The position numbers were made by a program, and so were the translations under genes. DNA of 32,523 nucleotides, from contig CAZFPB010000014.1 of NCBI GenBank assembly GCA_964520985.1, forward strand, positions 1-32,523, written 5' to 3'. Below are positions 6,235-14,957 of the stretch, in pieces. Numbering within the stretch: the first letter of the stretch is position 1; each line of letters opens with the position of its first letter. The notes below the pieces were generated by a model, which was not told the DNA's origin, ran no database searches, and saw only the letters and a program-made list of their open reading frames with translations. This DNA is from CAYSGL01 sp964520985 (GTDB lineage: Bacteria; Pseudomonadota; Alphaproteobacteria; Micavibrionales; Micavibrionaceae).

Positions 6235-8160
6235 GCGCGCGATCTGCTCGGTGTTCTTGCCGAGGCGCCACTGCTCGTAGGCGTCCTTGATCTTGCCCGG
6301 AAGCTTGATGCCGCCAGTCGCAGCAATGTTGGCGGCTTCTCCGATAGCGCCGCCCCGACGAAGAACGTCCTGCATCTCTTGGTTGAACGCCGTTTGAGAT
6401 CCGATGCGCTGGCGCTGACCGGTGGCAGCGACGACATCTAGGAACGTGTCGAAACCCTTTGCGGCGTCAGGGCCGGCAACGCCACGCACGGCGGCGGACA
6501 GGTTCTCCGCCTGCTGCGGGTTGCCTTTCAGCGTGGCCACAAAGCCAGCGCCGCCGAACTGATTGGCGCCGCTCTGAAGGGCTTGCGTCGATTCATTGAA
6601 GACGCTTTCGACATGAGCGCGAACCAGTTGGCGTGCAGCCATCGGGTTCTTCTTGGCGAGCGCGCTCACCGCATCCGAAATCTCCCCAGCGCTGCCCGGA
6701 AGGGGGTTCGTTGGGAAAAGCGCGCTGATGGCCTGCCGCGTCTCGATGCTCTTGTCCGCGATTCGACCAAGCGGACCTTGTAGAAGCGGCTCCAAGAACT
6801 GCTGGCGGGCCGCCTGTTGCACAGCAAGAGCGCGGGCATATTCCGGTGAGGCGGCCTCGGCAGCTTGGCGGACAGCGCCTGCGTCCAGCCCATAGCCTGC
6901 CGAAACCTGCATGTTCTGCTGAACATTGATCGGGGACGCGGACGCTTTGGCCGAAGTGTCGAGCTGCTTCTTGACCTCGTTCAGGAAGCCTACGCTGTCT
7001 TCCGGCAGCCCCTGCACATAGCGAGCGAGCTGCGGCGTGTTCCTGACGGTATCAGCCGCTTCCTTATACCCCGGCAAAGCGCGAACCCGCGCCATGTCCT
7101 GCGGGGATAGCGTGACCTTCTCAGCGGCGGAATAAAGCGGGTCGGTCGCAGTATTGATCGCGCCGCGCACGTCGTTGATCCGGCTTTCGGCTGCCGCCCC
7201 AACCGCGGGGCCAAGCGTCGAGGGCGCCTGCGACTGCGGGGCGATCCCGCTGAACTCGCGGCGGGCTGCACCTTCAATCTGCGCCGGGCGCTGGGCCATA
7301 AAGCCGCCCATCACATCGCCGCCGCCCTGCGAGCCCTCAACGACCCGCTGCATGTTCGTCATTCCGCGCCCGCCGCCATTGCTGGCTTGGGCAACCGCTT
7401 CCGGCCATGTCAGTGCGACGCCACGCGCTTGAGCCTGCTGCATCAACTGGCCGGCTGCCGTGATAGTCGCTTCGTCTACACCGCGCATGCCGGCCGAAAG
7501 TGCGGCCTCTGCCGTTGACGGGCGAGTGGCCAATGTCCCGCCAACTCCGCCGATGAGCGCTCCTGCTACCCGAGCGGGCGTCTCGAAAGCCGTCCCCTTC
7601 GTCGCTTGCCCTGCCGTCTCCGATAGAAGCGCTGGGGCAAGAACGCCACCAACCACACGCTGCGCCATTGAGCCCGGAGACAGGAGCCCCGGAGCAAACT
7701 CGCCAACGGTACGGGCATACTCGCCAGCTACGGTCTGAGGCTGGTATTTGATGCCGGGGACGGCTTTGGCGGCGAGATCGGTCAGCGCCTCGCCCGAGAT
7801 GACCTCGCTGGGGTCAGGAATGTTGAGGATGCTATTCTGCCGCATTGCCTCGATGGTAGGCGGCGGTGAAGGCGCCTCGAAAGAGCCCGTCTTGGCGTAG
7901 TTGACGGCTCGCCCTACCGTCTGGTCTGCGGCCTTATCAGCCATCCAGCGCAACCCGCCCGCCACCGTCCCCGGCAAGCCAACCAACCCGGCCGTGCCCC
8001 GAGCGAGGCCGGACGCACCGGATTTAGCCACGTCTTCCGCCACGGAAGGCCCGGAGGGCTGTGACGTACTGAATTTTTGGAACGCGGCAACGGCTGACGC
8101 TTGATCAGGCGCCTCGATCTCGTAGGTTTTGCCGTTCGCCTCGATCTCGAAAGCGCCCAT
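6070..8160 (-). CDS. Internal virion / DNA ejection-type protein
   Basis: 696 residues, Ala/Gly/Gln-rich. Hydrophobic Gly-Ala segments (ARGTAGLVGLPGTVAGGL near 54-71 and ARVAGALIGGVGGTLA near 196-211) resemble membrane-active stretches of podovirus ejection proteins. Long helical regions follow (about 330-640). The N-terminal MGAFEIEANGKTYEIEAPDQ is a small beta motif seen at the start of many such proteins. The start overlaps the previous stop as TGATG, with GGGAG eight bases upstream. It is third in a run of three large ejection-type genes after the gp10-like tail gene, the position of the P22 gp7-gp20-gp16 cluster. No enzymatic motif was seen. Confidence 0.7.
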   Translation of the reverse strand: MGAFEIEANGKTYEIEAPDQASAVAAFQKFSTSQPSGPSVAEDVAKSGASGLARGTAGLVGLPGTVAGGLRWMADKAADQTVGRAVNYAKTGSFEAPSPPPTIEAMRQNSILNIPDPSEVISGEALTDLAAKAVPGIKYQPQTVAGEYARTVGEFAPGLLSPGSMAQRVVGGVLAPALLSETAGQATKGTAFETPARVAGALIGGVGGTLATRPSTAEAALSAGMRGVDEATITAAGQLMQQAQARGVALTWPEAVAQASNGGGRGMTNMQRVVEGSQGGGDVMGGFMAQRPAQIEGAARREFSGIAPQSQAPSTLGPAVGAAAESRINDVRGAINTATDPLYSAAEKVTLSPQDMARVRALPGYKEAADTVRNTPQLARYVQGLPEDSVGFLNEVKKQLDTSAKASASPINVQQNMQVSAGYGLDAGAVRQAAEAASPEYARALAVQQAARQQFLEPLLQGPLGRIADKSIETRQAISALFPTNPLPGSAGEISDAVSALAKKNPMAARQLVRAHVESVFNESTQALQSGANQFGGAGFVATLKGNPQQAENLSAAVRGVAGPDAAKGFDTFLDVVAATGQRQRIGSQTAFNQEMQDVLRRGGAIGEAANIAATGGIKLPGKIKDAYEQWRLGKNTEQIARLITDPNALPLFRRLAQEAPGSSRAQAMVARLTSMATQATQAADNPVPALGNAGR

Positions 8161-10262
8161 CAGCGCTTCTCCCGGATGCGGATTCCGCCGCCGAGGTCCT
8201 GCCAGCCTGTCGAAGCCGCCGGCTGTGGCCCGGTGATGACCTCTGCCTGTTTAGCGAGATCTGAAAAGCGATCTTGCGAGGCGAGTTTATCGCCCCACTG
8301 CACCTCGAAATCGTCAAACGAGCCGCCCTTGTTATCCTTGCGCCAATCGCGCCAGGCCTTGGCTTTCTCGATATCAATCTGAGCCGTCCGGCGCGCGGCC
8401 TCCATGACGATTTTGTTGCCTCGCGGGTCATTCGCAAGCGACGGCACTGTACCAGTAATAAACGCTCGGTCAGCGTCAGAGAAATTGTTCGCGGGGAAGC
8501 CGCCGGAACCGATCATGTCAACGACCATGCGGCCAGTGATCGCGTTGATCGCTTGTGCGTCGCCAACTTTCGCAGGGTCGAGGCCAATGCCGCGCAGGAA
8601 ATCTTCGTTGACCCCAAGAGACTTACCGAGGGCCGCCATGCTCATGCGACCTGGCTGTAGACGCCCACTTTCGACGTTCTTGAGCAGAGCTTCAAGTTGT
8701 CCAATACGCTGAAGCTGTTTCGTGCCGCTCGCTGCCGAAGCCATCATTTCGCCGGCTCGCTTGCCGGCTGACTGGCCTATGGCCTTGGCTTCCTCGGTCT
8801 CACCCTTCGTATCCACAGAGTTGGTAATGCTGGTGCCGACAGGGCCGAATTTGGGGTCGCCGGTTCGAGTGATAAAGGCTGGCTGGTTCGGAGCAACGTT
8901 GTAGTCAGCCCGCTCTTTCGGCGTCATCGGCCGAGCACCTTCGCCCTCAACCTCGCGGCGAAGCTTTTCCGTCTGAAGCCGCGTCATCTCCCGCTTATCG
9001 GGGGCGTTCTCGTCGGAATATTTCATCCGGTTGTCGATGATGGATTTTGCCATCGCGCGCTGACCATCGGAGGCCGCCGGATTCTGGAGGACGCCGTAAA
9101 GCTGCTGCGTCGTAACGCGCGGATACGGGTCATTCGGCGGGAGCGTGTTGCCGGGGACGGCGAAGCCCTGCGCCTGCGTCGGAGCGGCATTGGCACCCTG
9201 CGGAGGCAAGTCGGCAGAGCCGGGCGCCTGCGCTACCTGGCCCCCGTTGCCGCGCTCCAGCGCATCTGCCCTCGCATTGAACTGGCGAGCCGCCTCGGGG
9301 TTGCTCTGGGCATAATACTGCGCGTCAGCGCGGAGCTTTGCCACGTTATCGCCAGCCACCGGGGCCTGAGCAACCTGTGCCGGTTGAGCGCCGCCATAAC
9401 CCGGCATCTGCGCTTCAAATCGGGCAACATCAGCTTCGTTCTCCGCGACCTGGACGGGCGCGACCTGTGTCGGGCGCCCCGTGCCCGCGCCGCCATGGCG
9501 GGCGAAATAATCGCTCAGGCGCGTGCCGTTCTCATCAGCAGGATTATAGCGGCCCCCACTCTCGACAAACTTCCTCATCCCCTCGGTGCCGCCGAGGTGC
9601 GCCACGGCACGCAAGCCGTCGACCGTAATCGGAACGCCGTTGATGGACTGCCCGATCAGCTTGTCGAAGCCATTCTGCTGGATCTTCTGGTCGATATCGC
9701 TGAAGTGCCAAGCCTCTGCGCGCTTCTGAAGGTCGGGCGAGGCCATGAAGGCCTGCGGCGTCGTGCCAGGCGGCAGCGCCCCCGCATTGATGGCGTCCTG
9801 AATGCGAGCCTGACCGAACTGGAGCCGGCCAAAGTGGCCCACCGCGCCGCCTGAACCAACCGCATTGTTCTGAGCCTGCCAGTTACCGCCGCTCTCGTTC
9901 TGGATCAGAGACGCTGGCCCGGCGGTGGGGGCAGTCGAGCCGAGCGGTGCGCCACCGCCCGAGAAAATGTTCGCGATGCCCTTCTGATCGTCAAGCTGCT
10001 GCTGCTTCTGACCAAGCGCCAGCAGAGATGCGCCGGCCTGCGTGTCTCCGAGCGCGACGAGCCCAAGGCCGACCTTGTTGTAGTCAGCCTTCCCGTTCGC
10101 GAGTTGTCCCAAAAGCTGCTGCTTCTGCGCGTTCAACTGCTCCTTGCGGAACTCTGACGGCAGGTTGCCCAGCGTCTGACCGAGGTTGGAGAAGGCAGAG
10201 TTCTCCGCGCTGTAGTTCGTCGTGAGGCCGGGGATATGAAGCGGGCGGGGCTGGAAGGCCAT
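8160..10262 (-). CDS. Internal virion protein with lytic transglycosylase-like domain
   Basis: 700 residues. Residues about 115-250 carry a soluble-lytic-transglycosylase-like pattern: LIQNESGGNWQAQN with probable catalytic Glu123, then AVGHFGRLQFGQARIQDA. Such domains let podoviruses drill the peptidoglycan during DNA ejection. The N-terminal 110 residues are Gln-rich and helical; the C-terminal half (about 440-690) is helical with ARPMTPKERADYNV and ending GGGIRIREKR. The ATG has GAGGGG upstream, and the stop overlaps the next start by one base. Length, order and composition fit a P22 gp20/gp16-like ejection protein. The catalytic assignment rests on motif reading only. Confidence 0.75.
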   Translation of the reverse strand: MAFQPRPLHIPGLTTNYSAENSAFSNLGQTLGNLPSEFRKEQLNAQKQQLLGQLANGKADYNKVGLGLVALGDTQAGASLLALGQKQQQLDDQKGIANIFSGGGAPLGSTAPTAGPASLIQNESGGNWQAQNNAVGSGGAVGHFGRLQFGQARIQDAINAGALPPGTTPQAFMASPDLQKRAEAWHFSDIDQKIQQNGFDKLIGQSINGVPITVDGLRAVAHLGGTEGMRKFVESGGRYNPADENGTRLSDYFARHGGAGTGRPTQVAPVQVAENEADVARFEAQMPGYGGAQPAQVAQAPVAGDNVAKLRADAQYYAQSNPEAARQFNARADALERGNGGQVAQAPGSADLPPQGANAAPTQAQGFAVPGNTLPPNDPYPRVTTQQLYGVLQNPAASDGQRAMAKSIIDNRMKYSDENAPDKREMTRLQTEKLRREVEGEGARPMTPKERADYNVAPNQPAFITRTGDPKFGPVGTSITNSVDTKGETEEAKAIGQSAGKRAGEMMASAASGTKQLQRIGQLEALLKNVESGRLQPGRMSMAALGKSLGVNEDFLRGIGLDPAKVGDAQAINAITGRMVVDMIGSGGFPANNFSDADRAFITGTVPSLANDPRGNKIVMEAARRTAQIDIEKAKAWRDWRKDNKGGSFDDFEVQWGDKLASQDRFSDLAKQAEVITGPQPAASTGWQDLGGGIRIREKR

Positions 10263-10273
10263 GCGTCAGCCCC

Positions 10274-11014
10274 TCACATGTTGCTGGCAAAGGGGTTGAA
10301 GCCGGTGGCAGCGCCTAAGGCGTTGCTGACAGCGCCAGACCCGCCGAACAGGCCCGTAAAGCCGCCCCCGAGGCCACCCGTAAGCCCGCCGAGCGCCAGC
10401 TTGCCGATGCCCATGCCGATGTTGATCGCGTTCGCCTGGTTCTGGCTTTTCGCAGCGTCGCCGGCTTTGAGGGCCTCCGTTCCAAGTCCGACAATGTTCT
10501 TGGTCGTATCGTCGAGGACGTTGGCCCGGCCGGTGTAGTAGTCCGTCGCAGAGCCCGCCTGCGTGCCGAGAACGCCCGCCTGACCGCCAATGCCCTGCCC
10601 GTACATATTGAGGTAGGGCTGAAGCGCCGCACGCTCCGCCCCGAGCTGCTGGCCGGCTAGGCCCTGCGCAAAGGACAACGTGTCCGTGTCCGTGTTGCCG
10701 CTGCCGAGCATGCCCTGAGCAGCCCGCGAGCGCTGAAGCGCCTGCAAGCCCTGATCCATGTTGAACTGGTAGCCCGCGTTGCCCTCAAGCGCGCGCTGGA
10801 TGTCGGCGCCGGAACCGAGCGTCAGGGCATTGTACTTGTCGAGGCCCTGCTGCCCCTGAGCCGTCATCCCCTGGTAGAGATCACCCGCCTTACCGAGATA
10901 GCCCTGAGCGGCATCATAGCCCTGACCAAGTTCGCCTAGGATCTTGCCCTGGTTATCCTGAAGCAGGCCGGTGCCCCACACGGCAGCCGTGCGTGCACCC
11001 TTTGCGCTAGCCAT
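10274..11014 (-). CDS. Internal virion / DNA transfer protein, gp7-like
   Basis: 246 residues, very rich in Gly, Ala and Gln (LGELGQGYDAAQGYLGKAG, ALQRSRAAQGMLGSGNTDTD), ending in a Gly/Leu/Phe-rich tail (LALGGLTGGLGGGFTGLFGG). This composition and the place just after the gp10-like gene match the smallest ejection protein (gp7 type) of P22-like phages. The Gly-rich end could insert into a membrane. A strong AGGAGG site precedes the ATG at 11014. There is no cysteine and no enzymatic motif. Assignment is by context more than by sequence identity. Confidence 0.65.
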   Translation of the reverse strand: MASAKGARTAAVWGTGLLQDNQGKILGELGQGYDAAQGYLGKAGDLYQGMTAQGQQGLDKYNALTLGSGADIQRALEGNAGYQFNMDQGLQALQRSRAAQGMLGSGNTDTDTLSFAQGLAGQQLGAERAALQPYLNMYGQGIGGQAGVLGTQAGSATDYYTGRANVLDDTTKNIVGLGTEALKAGDAAKSQNQANAINIGMGIGKLALGGLTGGLGGGFTGLFGGSGAVSNALGAATGFNPFASNM

Positions 11015-11025
11015 AGGCGCGCCTC

Positions 11026-11235
11026 CTAGAAAGCGGGGACGATGGGGTAGACAGTCGTCGGGTTCTGCCGAACCTCGTTGAGCGCTACCCGGAGGGACTC
11101 GATTTGCGCGGCTTGCTCAGCCACGACTTCCAGCGCCATTTTCAGCGTCAGGTAATATTCCGGATCGAGCACACCGGCCGGCATCTGCACGGCCCGGTCG
11201 CCCATGTCTGGGAGGGGGCGAAGCTTCTTGGCCAT
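11026..11235 (-). CDS. Small hypothetical structural protein
   Basis: 69 residues. A central amphipathic helix (EYYLTLKMALEVVAEQAAQIESLRVALNE in two pieces, about 26-54) could form a coiled coil. The C-terminus ends in VYPIVPAF. The start overlaps the stop of the gp10-like gene as TGATG. Its position between tail and ejection genes suggests a minor virion component or a chaperone. I do not recognise the family. Confidence 0.65.
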   Translation of the reverse strand: MAKKLRPLPDMGDRAVQMPAGVLDPEYYLTLKMALEVVAEQAAQIESLRVALNEVRQNPTTVYPIVPAF

Positions 11236-12647
11236 CAGGCTCTGGGCTCCACCTTGAGATCACCAGAAAACAGCGTGAACGGTGGCGGGTCGCTGTAATC
11301 CAACTGGATCTGCGCGCCCTTGGCCGAAGCCGTCCCGAGCCGATTGAAGCGAACCGTATTCTTGTACTTGCCCTGCCGGCCGATCTCAGCGAGACGCGAA
11401 TTGCCGAAGATCACGCCACCATCGCGGGACACCGACATCGCAACCTGAGGTGCCGTCTCGATGGGATCAGCGCCCGCCGCAGACCCCACACCGCTCATGA
11501 TGTCGAGGTCGAGCCGCGACATCACAGCTCGTGCCGGAAACCCTGACATCGTCGAGGACGTGATCCGGAGCGCCAGCGGGTCACCGAAATCATAGCCATA
11601 GTCCGGGTCGACAACGCCGAACTTGCCGGTCAGGCTGTCGCCCATGACCCAGGCGCCGAAGCACTTCACCGAAGCCGACACGCGCCAGCTATCGCGGCCG
11701 TAGCTCTTGCGCTCGAACCACGAGCCCGTGGACACGTCGAAGCACCACGTCCAGTCAGCGCAGGACAGGCACCAGACCGAATGTCCTTCGTGCTCGTAGA
11801 CCACCGCGCGCAGGCTGGTCTTATCGACCAAGCGCTGAAGGTCTTTCGAGACGGACGGGCTGGGGATCGGCTCCGCGATGTTGCCGTTGATCCGGTAGAC
11901 GACATTGTCACTGCCGGCGAAGATCAGGACGTTCGAGAAATCATTCTCGTACCCGGCGATGGCGTCAGGCCCCGCGATACCGCGCGCGATGGTGCCGAGA
12001 TACGAGAACGGGAAGCCCGTCGCATTGCCGGTGTTCGGCCAGATTTCGATGGTCTGAGGCCCGCAGGCGTACAGGTTCTTGCCGAGCGCCACGCCCCGCA
12101 GGAGGCCGTCAGGCTTGCTCTCCGCAAAGGCAGTATCGAGCGTGTTGATCGAGGTGTCATTCAGACCGGACGCCCGCATGCGCGCGTTCCCGTAGCTGAA
12201 GATGAAATAGCCGCCGAGAAAGCAGACCGAGTTCGGCGAGCCGACATCGGCATCGGGATAGGTCGTCGCCCCCGTGGACATATCGACGATGAAGGCCGTG
12301 CCGTCCGTCACCGCGACGATGTCAGGCGTGGGGCTCTTGTTGTTGCGGGCGAAATAGACCGTCTCGGTGCCGGCGAACGCGCCGATGTCAGTGACGGTGA
12401 AGGTTCCGCCGCTTTCGGTGATCGTAACCAGACGTTCGTCGAGAGCCGCGAGGACAACCCCGTTGATCTCGATCATGCCCCGGCAGTGTTCGCCGGTCGC
12501 GGCCTCAACAATCGCCCTGATACCAGGCACGCGGCTGAGCTTGACCCTGCCGTCTCCGAGCTTCTCGGAGTACGCGTTGATCAAACGCCCGCCGCTCTCC
12601 GCAAGGCGACCCTTGGCGGACGAGGTCGGAAACGGCACGCCCACCAT
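11235..12647 (-). CDS. P22 gp10-like tail accessory / DNA stabilisation protein
   Basis: 470 residues from the ATG at 12647 (MVGVPFPTSSAKGRLAES). The frame is open 25 codons further upstream, but that stretch lies inside the previous gene and looks non-coding. The protein has the features of phage packaged-DNA-stabilisation proteins: GRLINAYSEK near the start, then repeated beta-propeller-like blades (GTIARGIAGPDAIAGYEN, NVVYRINGNIAEPIPS, SVWCLSCADWTWCFDVSTG). In P22, gp10 caps the portal and gp4 and carries the needle and tailspikes. The start lies two bases after the TAG of the adaptor gene, so the two are coupled. Confidence 0.8.
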   Translation of the reverse strand: MVGVPFPTSSAKGRLAESGGRLINAYSEKLGDGRVKLSRVPGIRAIVEAATGEHCRGMIEINGVVLAALDERLVTITESGGTFTVTDIGAFAGTETVYFARNNKSPTPDIVAVTDGTAFIVDMSTGATTYPDADVGSPNSVCFLGGYFIFSYGNARMRASGLNDTSINTLDTAFAESKPDGLLRGVALGKNLYACGPQTIEIWPNTGNATGFPFSYLGTIARGIAGPDAIAGYENDFSNVLIFAGSDNVVYRINGNIAEPIPSPSVSKDLQRLVDKTSLRAVVYEHEGHSVWCLSCADWTWCFDVSTGSWFERKSYGRDSWRVSASVKCFGAWVMGDSLTGKFGVVDPDYGYDFGDPLALRITSSTMSGFPARAVMSRLDLDIMSGVGSAAGADPIETAPQVAMSVSRDGGVIFGNSRLAEIGRQGKYKNTVRFNRLGTASAKGAQIQLDYSDPPPFTLFSGDLKVEPRA

Positions 12648-12649
12648 GG

Positions 12650-12988
12650 CTAGAAGTAGTCCACCGCGAGCGTCGTATAGAGAGGACCGCCAGAGATGGC
12701 GCGAGCGATGCGGGCCTCGCACTCCAGCCGGAAATCGGGGTCCGTTGGCCGCCCGAAATCCTCTCCGACTTCGTTCATGAGAATGCGCGCGAGAGGCAGG
12801 AAAATCGCGTCGTCGATCGCATCGACATCGCCAACCGTGACGACCTCAGCCTCTGACAGTTCGGCCAGGATCGGCCCAATTGCCTCGTCGAAAGTTGCGT
12901 AATCCTCCTGGTCGACGGCCTCGCCCGCGCCCGCCTGCTGAAGCAGCGAGATCGCCTTTTTCACCAGTTCGTCGCGGGTTTTGGCCAT
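12650..12988 (-). CDS. Head completion / tail accessory factor, gp4-like
   Basis: 112 residues, helical and acidic. It begins AKTRDELVKKAISLLQQAG and continues with a helix-rich core (AIFLPLARILMNEVGEDFG, then LECEARIARAISGG). This layout, an N-terminal helix with an Asp/Glu-rich middle and an RLECEARIARAI-type last helix, recalls the P22 gp4 and HK97 gp6-like adaptors that sit under the portal. The neighbour is a gp10-like gene, the same order as in P22. It is shorter than P22 gp4 (about 166 residues), and no lysozyme motif is seen. Confidence 0.6.
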   Translation of the reverse strand: MAKTRDELVKKAISLLQQAGAGEAVDQEDYATFDEAIGPILAELSEAEVVTVGDVDAIDDAIFLPLARILMNEVGEDFGRPTDPDFRLECEARIARAISGGPLYTTLAVDYF

Positions 12989-12990
12989 CG

Positions 12991-13200
12991 TCAGACGCCT
13001 TCGCCTTCCGAGGCATCTTCCTTGGCCTTCCGGGCGCGCTCGGTCTTCTGCTCAAGGTGCGAGTGACGAGCGGCTTTCTCTGCCACTTCGCCGTCGACCT
13101 CGGTCCAGTCCGAGCGGCTGAACACGACGCCGAAAAGCTCCTGCTCTTCCGGGCCATGGCCATTCGCGCGCGGGTCGCCAATGAAGCGAAACTTCGCCAT
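12991..13200 (-). CDS. Small hypothetical protein in head-tail module
   Basis: 69 residues from the ATG at 13200 (MAKFRFIGDPRANGHGPEE), chosen because GGGAG lies nine bases upstream. An upstream extension of 17 codons lies over a hairpin and is rejected. It has an N-terminal beta part with FGVVFSRSDWTEVDG and a highly charged Lys/Glu-rich C-terminal helix. I do not recognise the family. Small proteins of this style are common between capsid and connector genes. Confidence 0.7.
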   Translation of the reverse strand: MAKFRFIGDPRANGHGPEEQELFGVVFSRSDWTEVDGEVAEKAARHSHLEQKTERARKAKEDASEGEGV

Positions 13201-13213
13201 GTGCTTGCTCCCT

Positions 13214-13248
13214 GAAATGAGGAAAGGCGGGCACCGGAGCGCCCGCCT
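13214..13248 (-). terminator. Weak terminator-like hairpin after head decoration gene
   Basis: A perfect 8-bp stem AGGCGGGC/GCCCGCCT with an 8-base loop is followed on the minus strand by TTTCCTCATTT, an interrupted T-run. It lies between the 13272-13745 gene and the next start at 13200. It could lower downstream expression relative to capsid genes or stabilise the upstream 3' end. Confidence 0.5.
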
Positions 13249-13271
13249 CATGGTTGGTGATGTGTCGTCGG

Positions 13272-13745
13272 TCAGACGGTGTAGAGGACGACCATCGTCA
13301 GGCGCCCGGTTCCACCGGCATTGGCCGCCGCGTTGAACAGCACCTGATGCACGGTTTCAGCGGAGAGGGTCTTGGGACCGCCGGAGGCGAGCACACCCTG
13401 GAAATTCAGGAAGATGCCGACTTCGCCCTGCGTGCCGGACACGTCGCCCGTCACCACGCCGAAGTTGCCCCATGCGTCCGTGTCAGCGACATCGACACCA
13501 TTCGCGGAATAGCCCGCATCGAAGTCGAGCGCTTCCGTGCCGGTGTCGATGTCCTGGCCGATGACCCAGCCGCCGATGATGGTCGCGCCCTTGGGGGTGC
13601 GGCACATCTGGATGACATCGTTCTGCGCGACGGCAGAACCGATGTTGTAGGTGCCCCACGCGACCTTGACGTTTCCGCCGCCACCCATTCCGGCGACGGG
13701 GAAGCCCGCAAGGGCGCGATCAGCAGTGACAGTACCGATAGCCAT
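13272..13745 (-). CDS. Probable head decoration / minor capsid protein
   Basis: 157 residues, Gly/Val/Ala-rich beta sequence with few charges (GGGGNVKVAWGTYNIGSA, ATIIGGWVIGQDIDTGTEA, LTMVVLYTV at the end). A strong AAGGAGG ribosome site precedes the ATG, as expected for an abundant product. It is the next gene after the major capsid protein on the same strand, with a 13-base gap. This fits a capsid decoration or stabilising protein. The role rests on position and composition. Confidence 0.7.
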   Translation of the reverse strand: MAIGTVTADRALAGFPVAGMGGGGNVKVAWGTYNIGSAVAQNDVIQMCRTPKGATIIGGWVIGQDIDTGTEALDFDAGYSANGVDVADTDAWGNFGVVTGDVSGTQGEVGIFLNFQGVLASGGPKTLSAETVHQVLFNAAANAGGTGRLTMVVLYTV

Positions 13746-13758
13746 TGATCAGCCCTCC

Positions 13759-14886
13759 TTACGCGGCCGTGGACGAGGCGAAGAAGCCGGTCACGACGCC
13801 ATTGTCCTTCAGATCGTCGCGATCGCCCGCGCCGGTTCCGAAGACAATCTTGTCGACGCCGTAGATGGCCGAGGTTTCGACGCCGTACTTGTCGCCGTAG
13901 TCGAATTCCTGGGTCCTCGACTTCCAGCGCCGGGCATACGCGACACCCACCGCCTGAGCGCCGCAGAGGAAGGCCGGGACGACGGTCGACGTGTCACCGA
14001 GCCCGGTCAGCGTCGAGTAGTCGTAGAGGTCGTGGGCCTCCTTGATGATCACGCCGTTCCAGAGAAGATCGCCGCCCTTGAACAGGCGGTTATTCTCCAT
14101 TTCGAGCGAGACATCGCGCTGAGCCTGCGAGATGGTGGAGTCACCACGCAGATCGCGGAACGCCAGCGGGTGGGCGTACAGGATGAAGTAGTGCCGGCCG
14201 TTGGCTTCCGTCCTGATGGGGCGGATCTTCGGGTTGGCCCGGTTCATTGCCATGAACTTCATGGCGTCGATGTTGGCCGCCGTCAGCCGCTCCGCCGCGG
14301 TGCCCGCGGTCAGAGTGGCCAGGCCAGCCGACAGGTCACCGGAAGACGCGGCATAGGCTGAATTGCCGAAGAACACACGATCGGAGTTCTTCGCCAGCCA
14401 CACGTCGGCAATCGTGCCACCGTCCGCCGTGATCGCCGCCGCGGTCATCTGGACGCTGCCGGCGGCGGTCTTCATCACACCGAGGGCCTTGGTGACGAGA
14501 CGCTCGGTGTCCTTCATAGCCCACTCCTTGAGAGTGGCTTTCCCGGCCTGGCGCAGGGAAATCGCCGAATACTGCTCGTCGATCTCGGCCACGCGCACCG
14601 CATTGCGGCGCTTGTCTACGGCCAACTCAAACGAGCGAGTGGCCATGTCCTCTTCGTTGCCCTCCATGATGCCGCGACCAGTCACGGCGTCCTGGGTGAG
14701 CTTGTTGACGAGCGCGAAATTGACGCGATCGCCCTTCTTCTTGGTCAGGTCTTCCTTGACCTGGATGATGGAATTTTCGTTCGAGCCGAATTCGCCCGCA
14801 TAGCGGTTTTCGGTCAGGTACTCGACGAAGAACTGATCGTCCCAAATCTCGGGAGTGAGATTGGGATTTGCGCGAGTGTCAGCCAT
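13759..14886 (-). CDS. Major capsid protein, N4-gp56 family
   Basis: 375 residues. The N-terminal NLTPEIWDDQFFVEYLTENR and the following IIQVKEDLTKKKGDRVNFAL are the hallmark opening of the N4-gp56 family of HK97-fold capsid proteins. RSFELAVDKRRNAVRVAEID and the C-terminal YGVETSAIYGVDKIVFGTG also fit. It is preceded by the scaffold gene and a terminator (14933-14956), and an AAGGGA site lies about 11 bases before the ATG. In P22-like genomes the coat is usually of the P22 gp5 type, so pairing an N4-type coat with a P22-type portal and gp10 is a mosaic trait seen in several podovirus groups. Confidence 0.92.
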   Translation of the reverse strand: MADTRANPNLTPEIWDDQFFVEYLTENRYAGEFGSNENSIIQVKEDLTKKKGDRVNFALVNKLTQDAVTGRGIMEGNEEDMATRSFELAVDKRRNAVRVAEIDEQYSAISLRQAGKATLKEWAMKDTERLVTKALGVMKTAAGSVQMTAAAITADGGTIADVWLAKNSDRVFFGNSAYAASSGDLSAGLATLTAGTAAERLTAANIDAMKFMAMNRANPKIRPIRTEANGRHYFILYAHPLAFRDLRGDSTISQAQRDVSLEMENNRLFKGGDLLWNGVIIKEAHDLYDYSTLTGLGDTSTVVPAFLCGAQAVGVAYARRWKSRTQEFDYGDKYGVETSAIYGVDKIVFGTGAGDRDDLKDNGVVTGFFASSTAA

Positions 14887-14932
14887 TTGAGGCTATCCCT
14901 TCGAGGAGGGACGACGCCCGGGTCCGCGCAAT

Positions 14933-14956
14933 AAAAAACCCCGCTCGAAGGCGGGG
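14933..14956 (-). terminator. Intrinsic terminator between scaffold and capsid genes
   Basis: On the minus strand the stem CCCCGC/GCGGGG with a 6-base loop is followed by six T residues. It begins one base after the scaffold stop codon. With those at 634-660 and 4329-4353 it forms a set of similar terminators inside the late region. No good promoter was seen in the 47 bases before the capsid start. Confidence 0.85.
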
Positions 14957-14957
14957 C

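Noticed and set aside
11781..12653. A 290-codon plus-strand frame
   Set aside because: Antisense to the gp10-like gene, Arg/Asp/Val-rich without a domain or a good start site.
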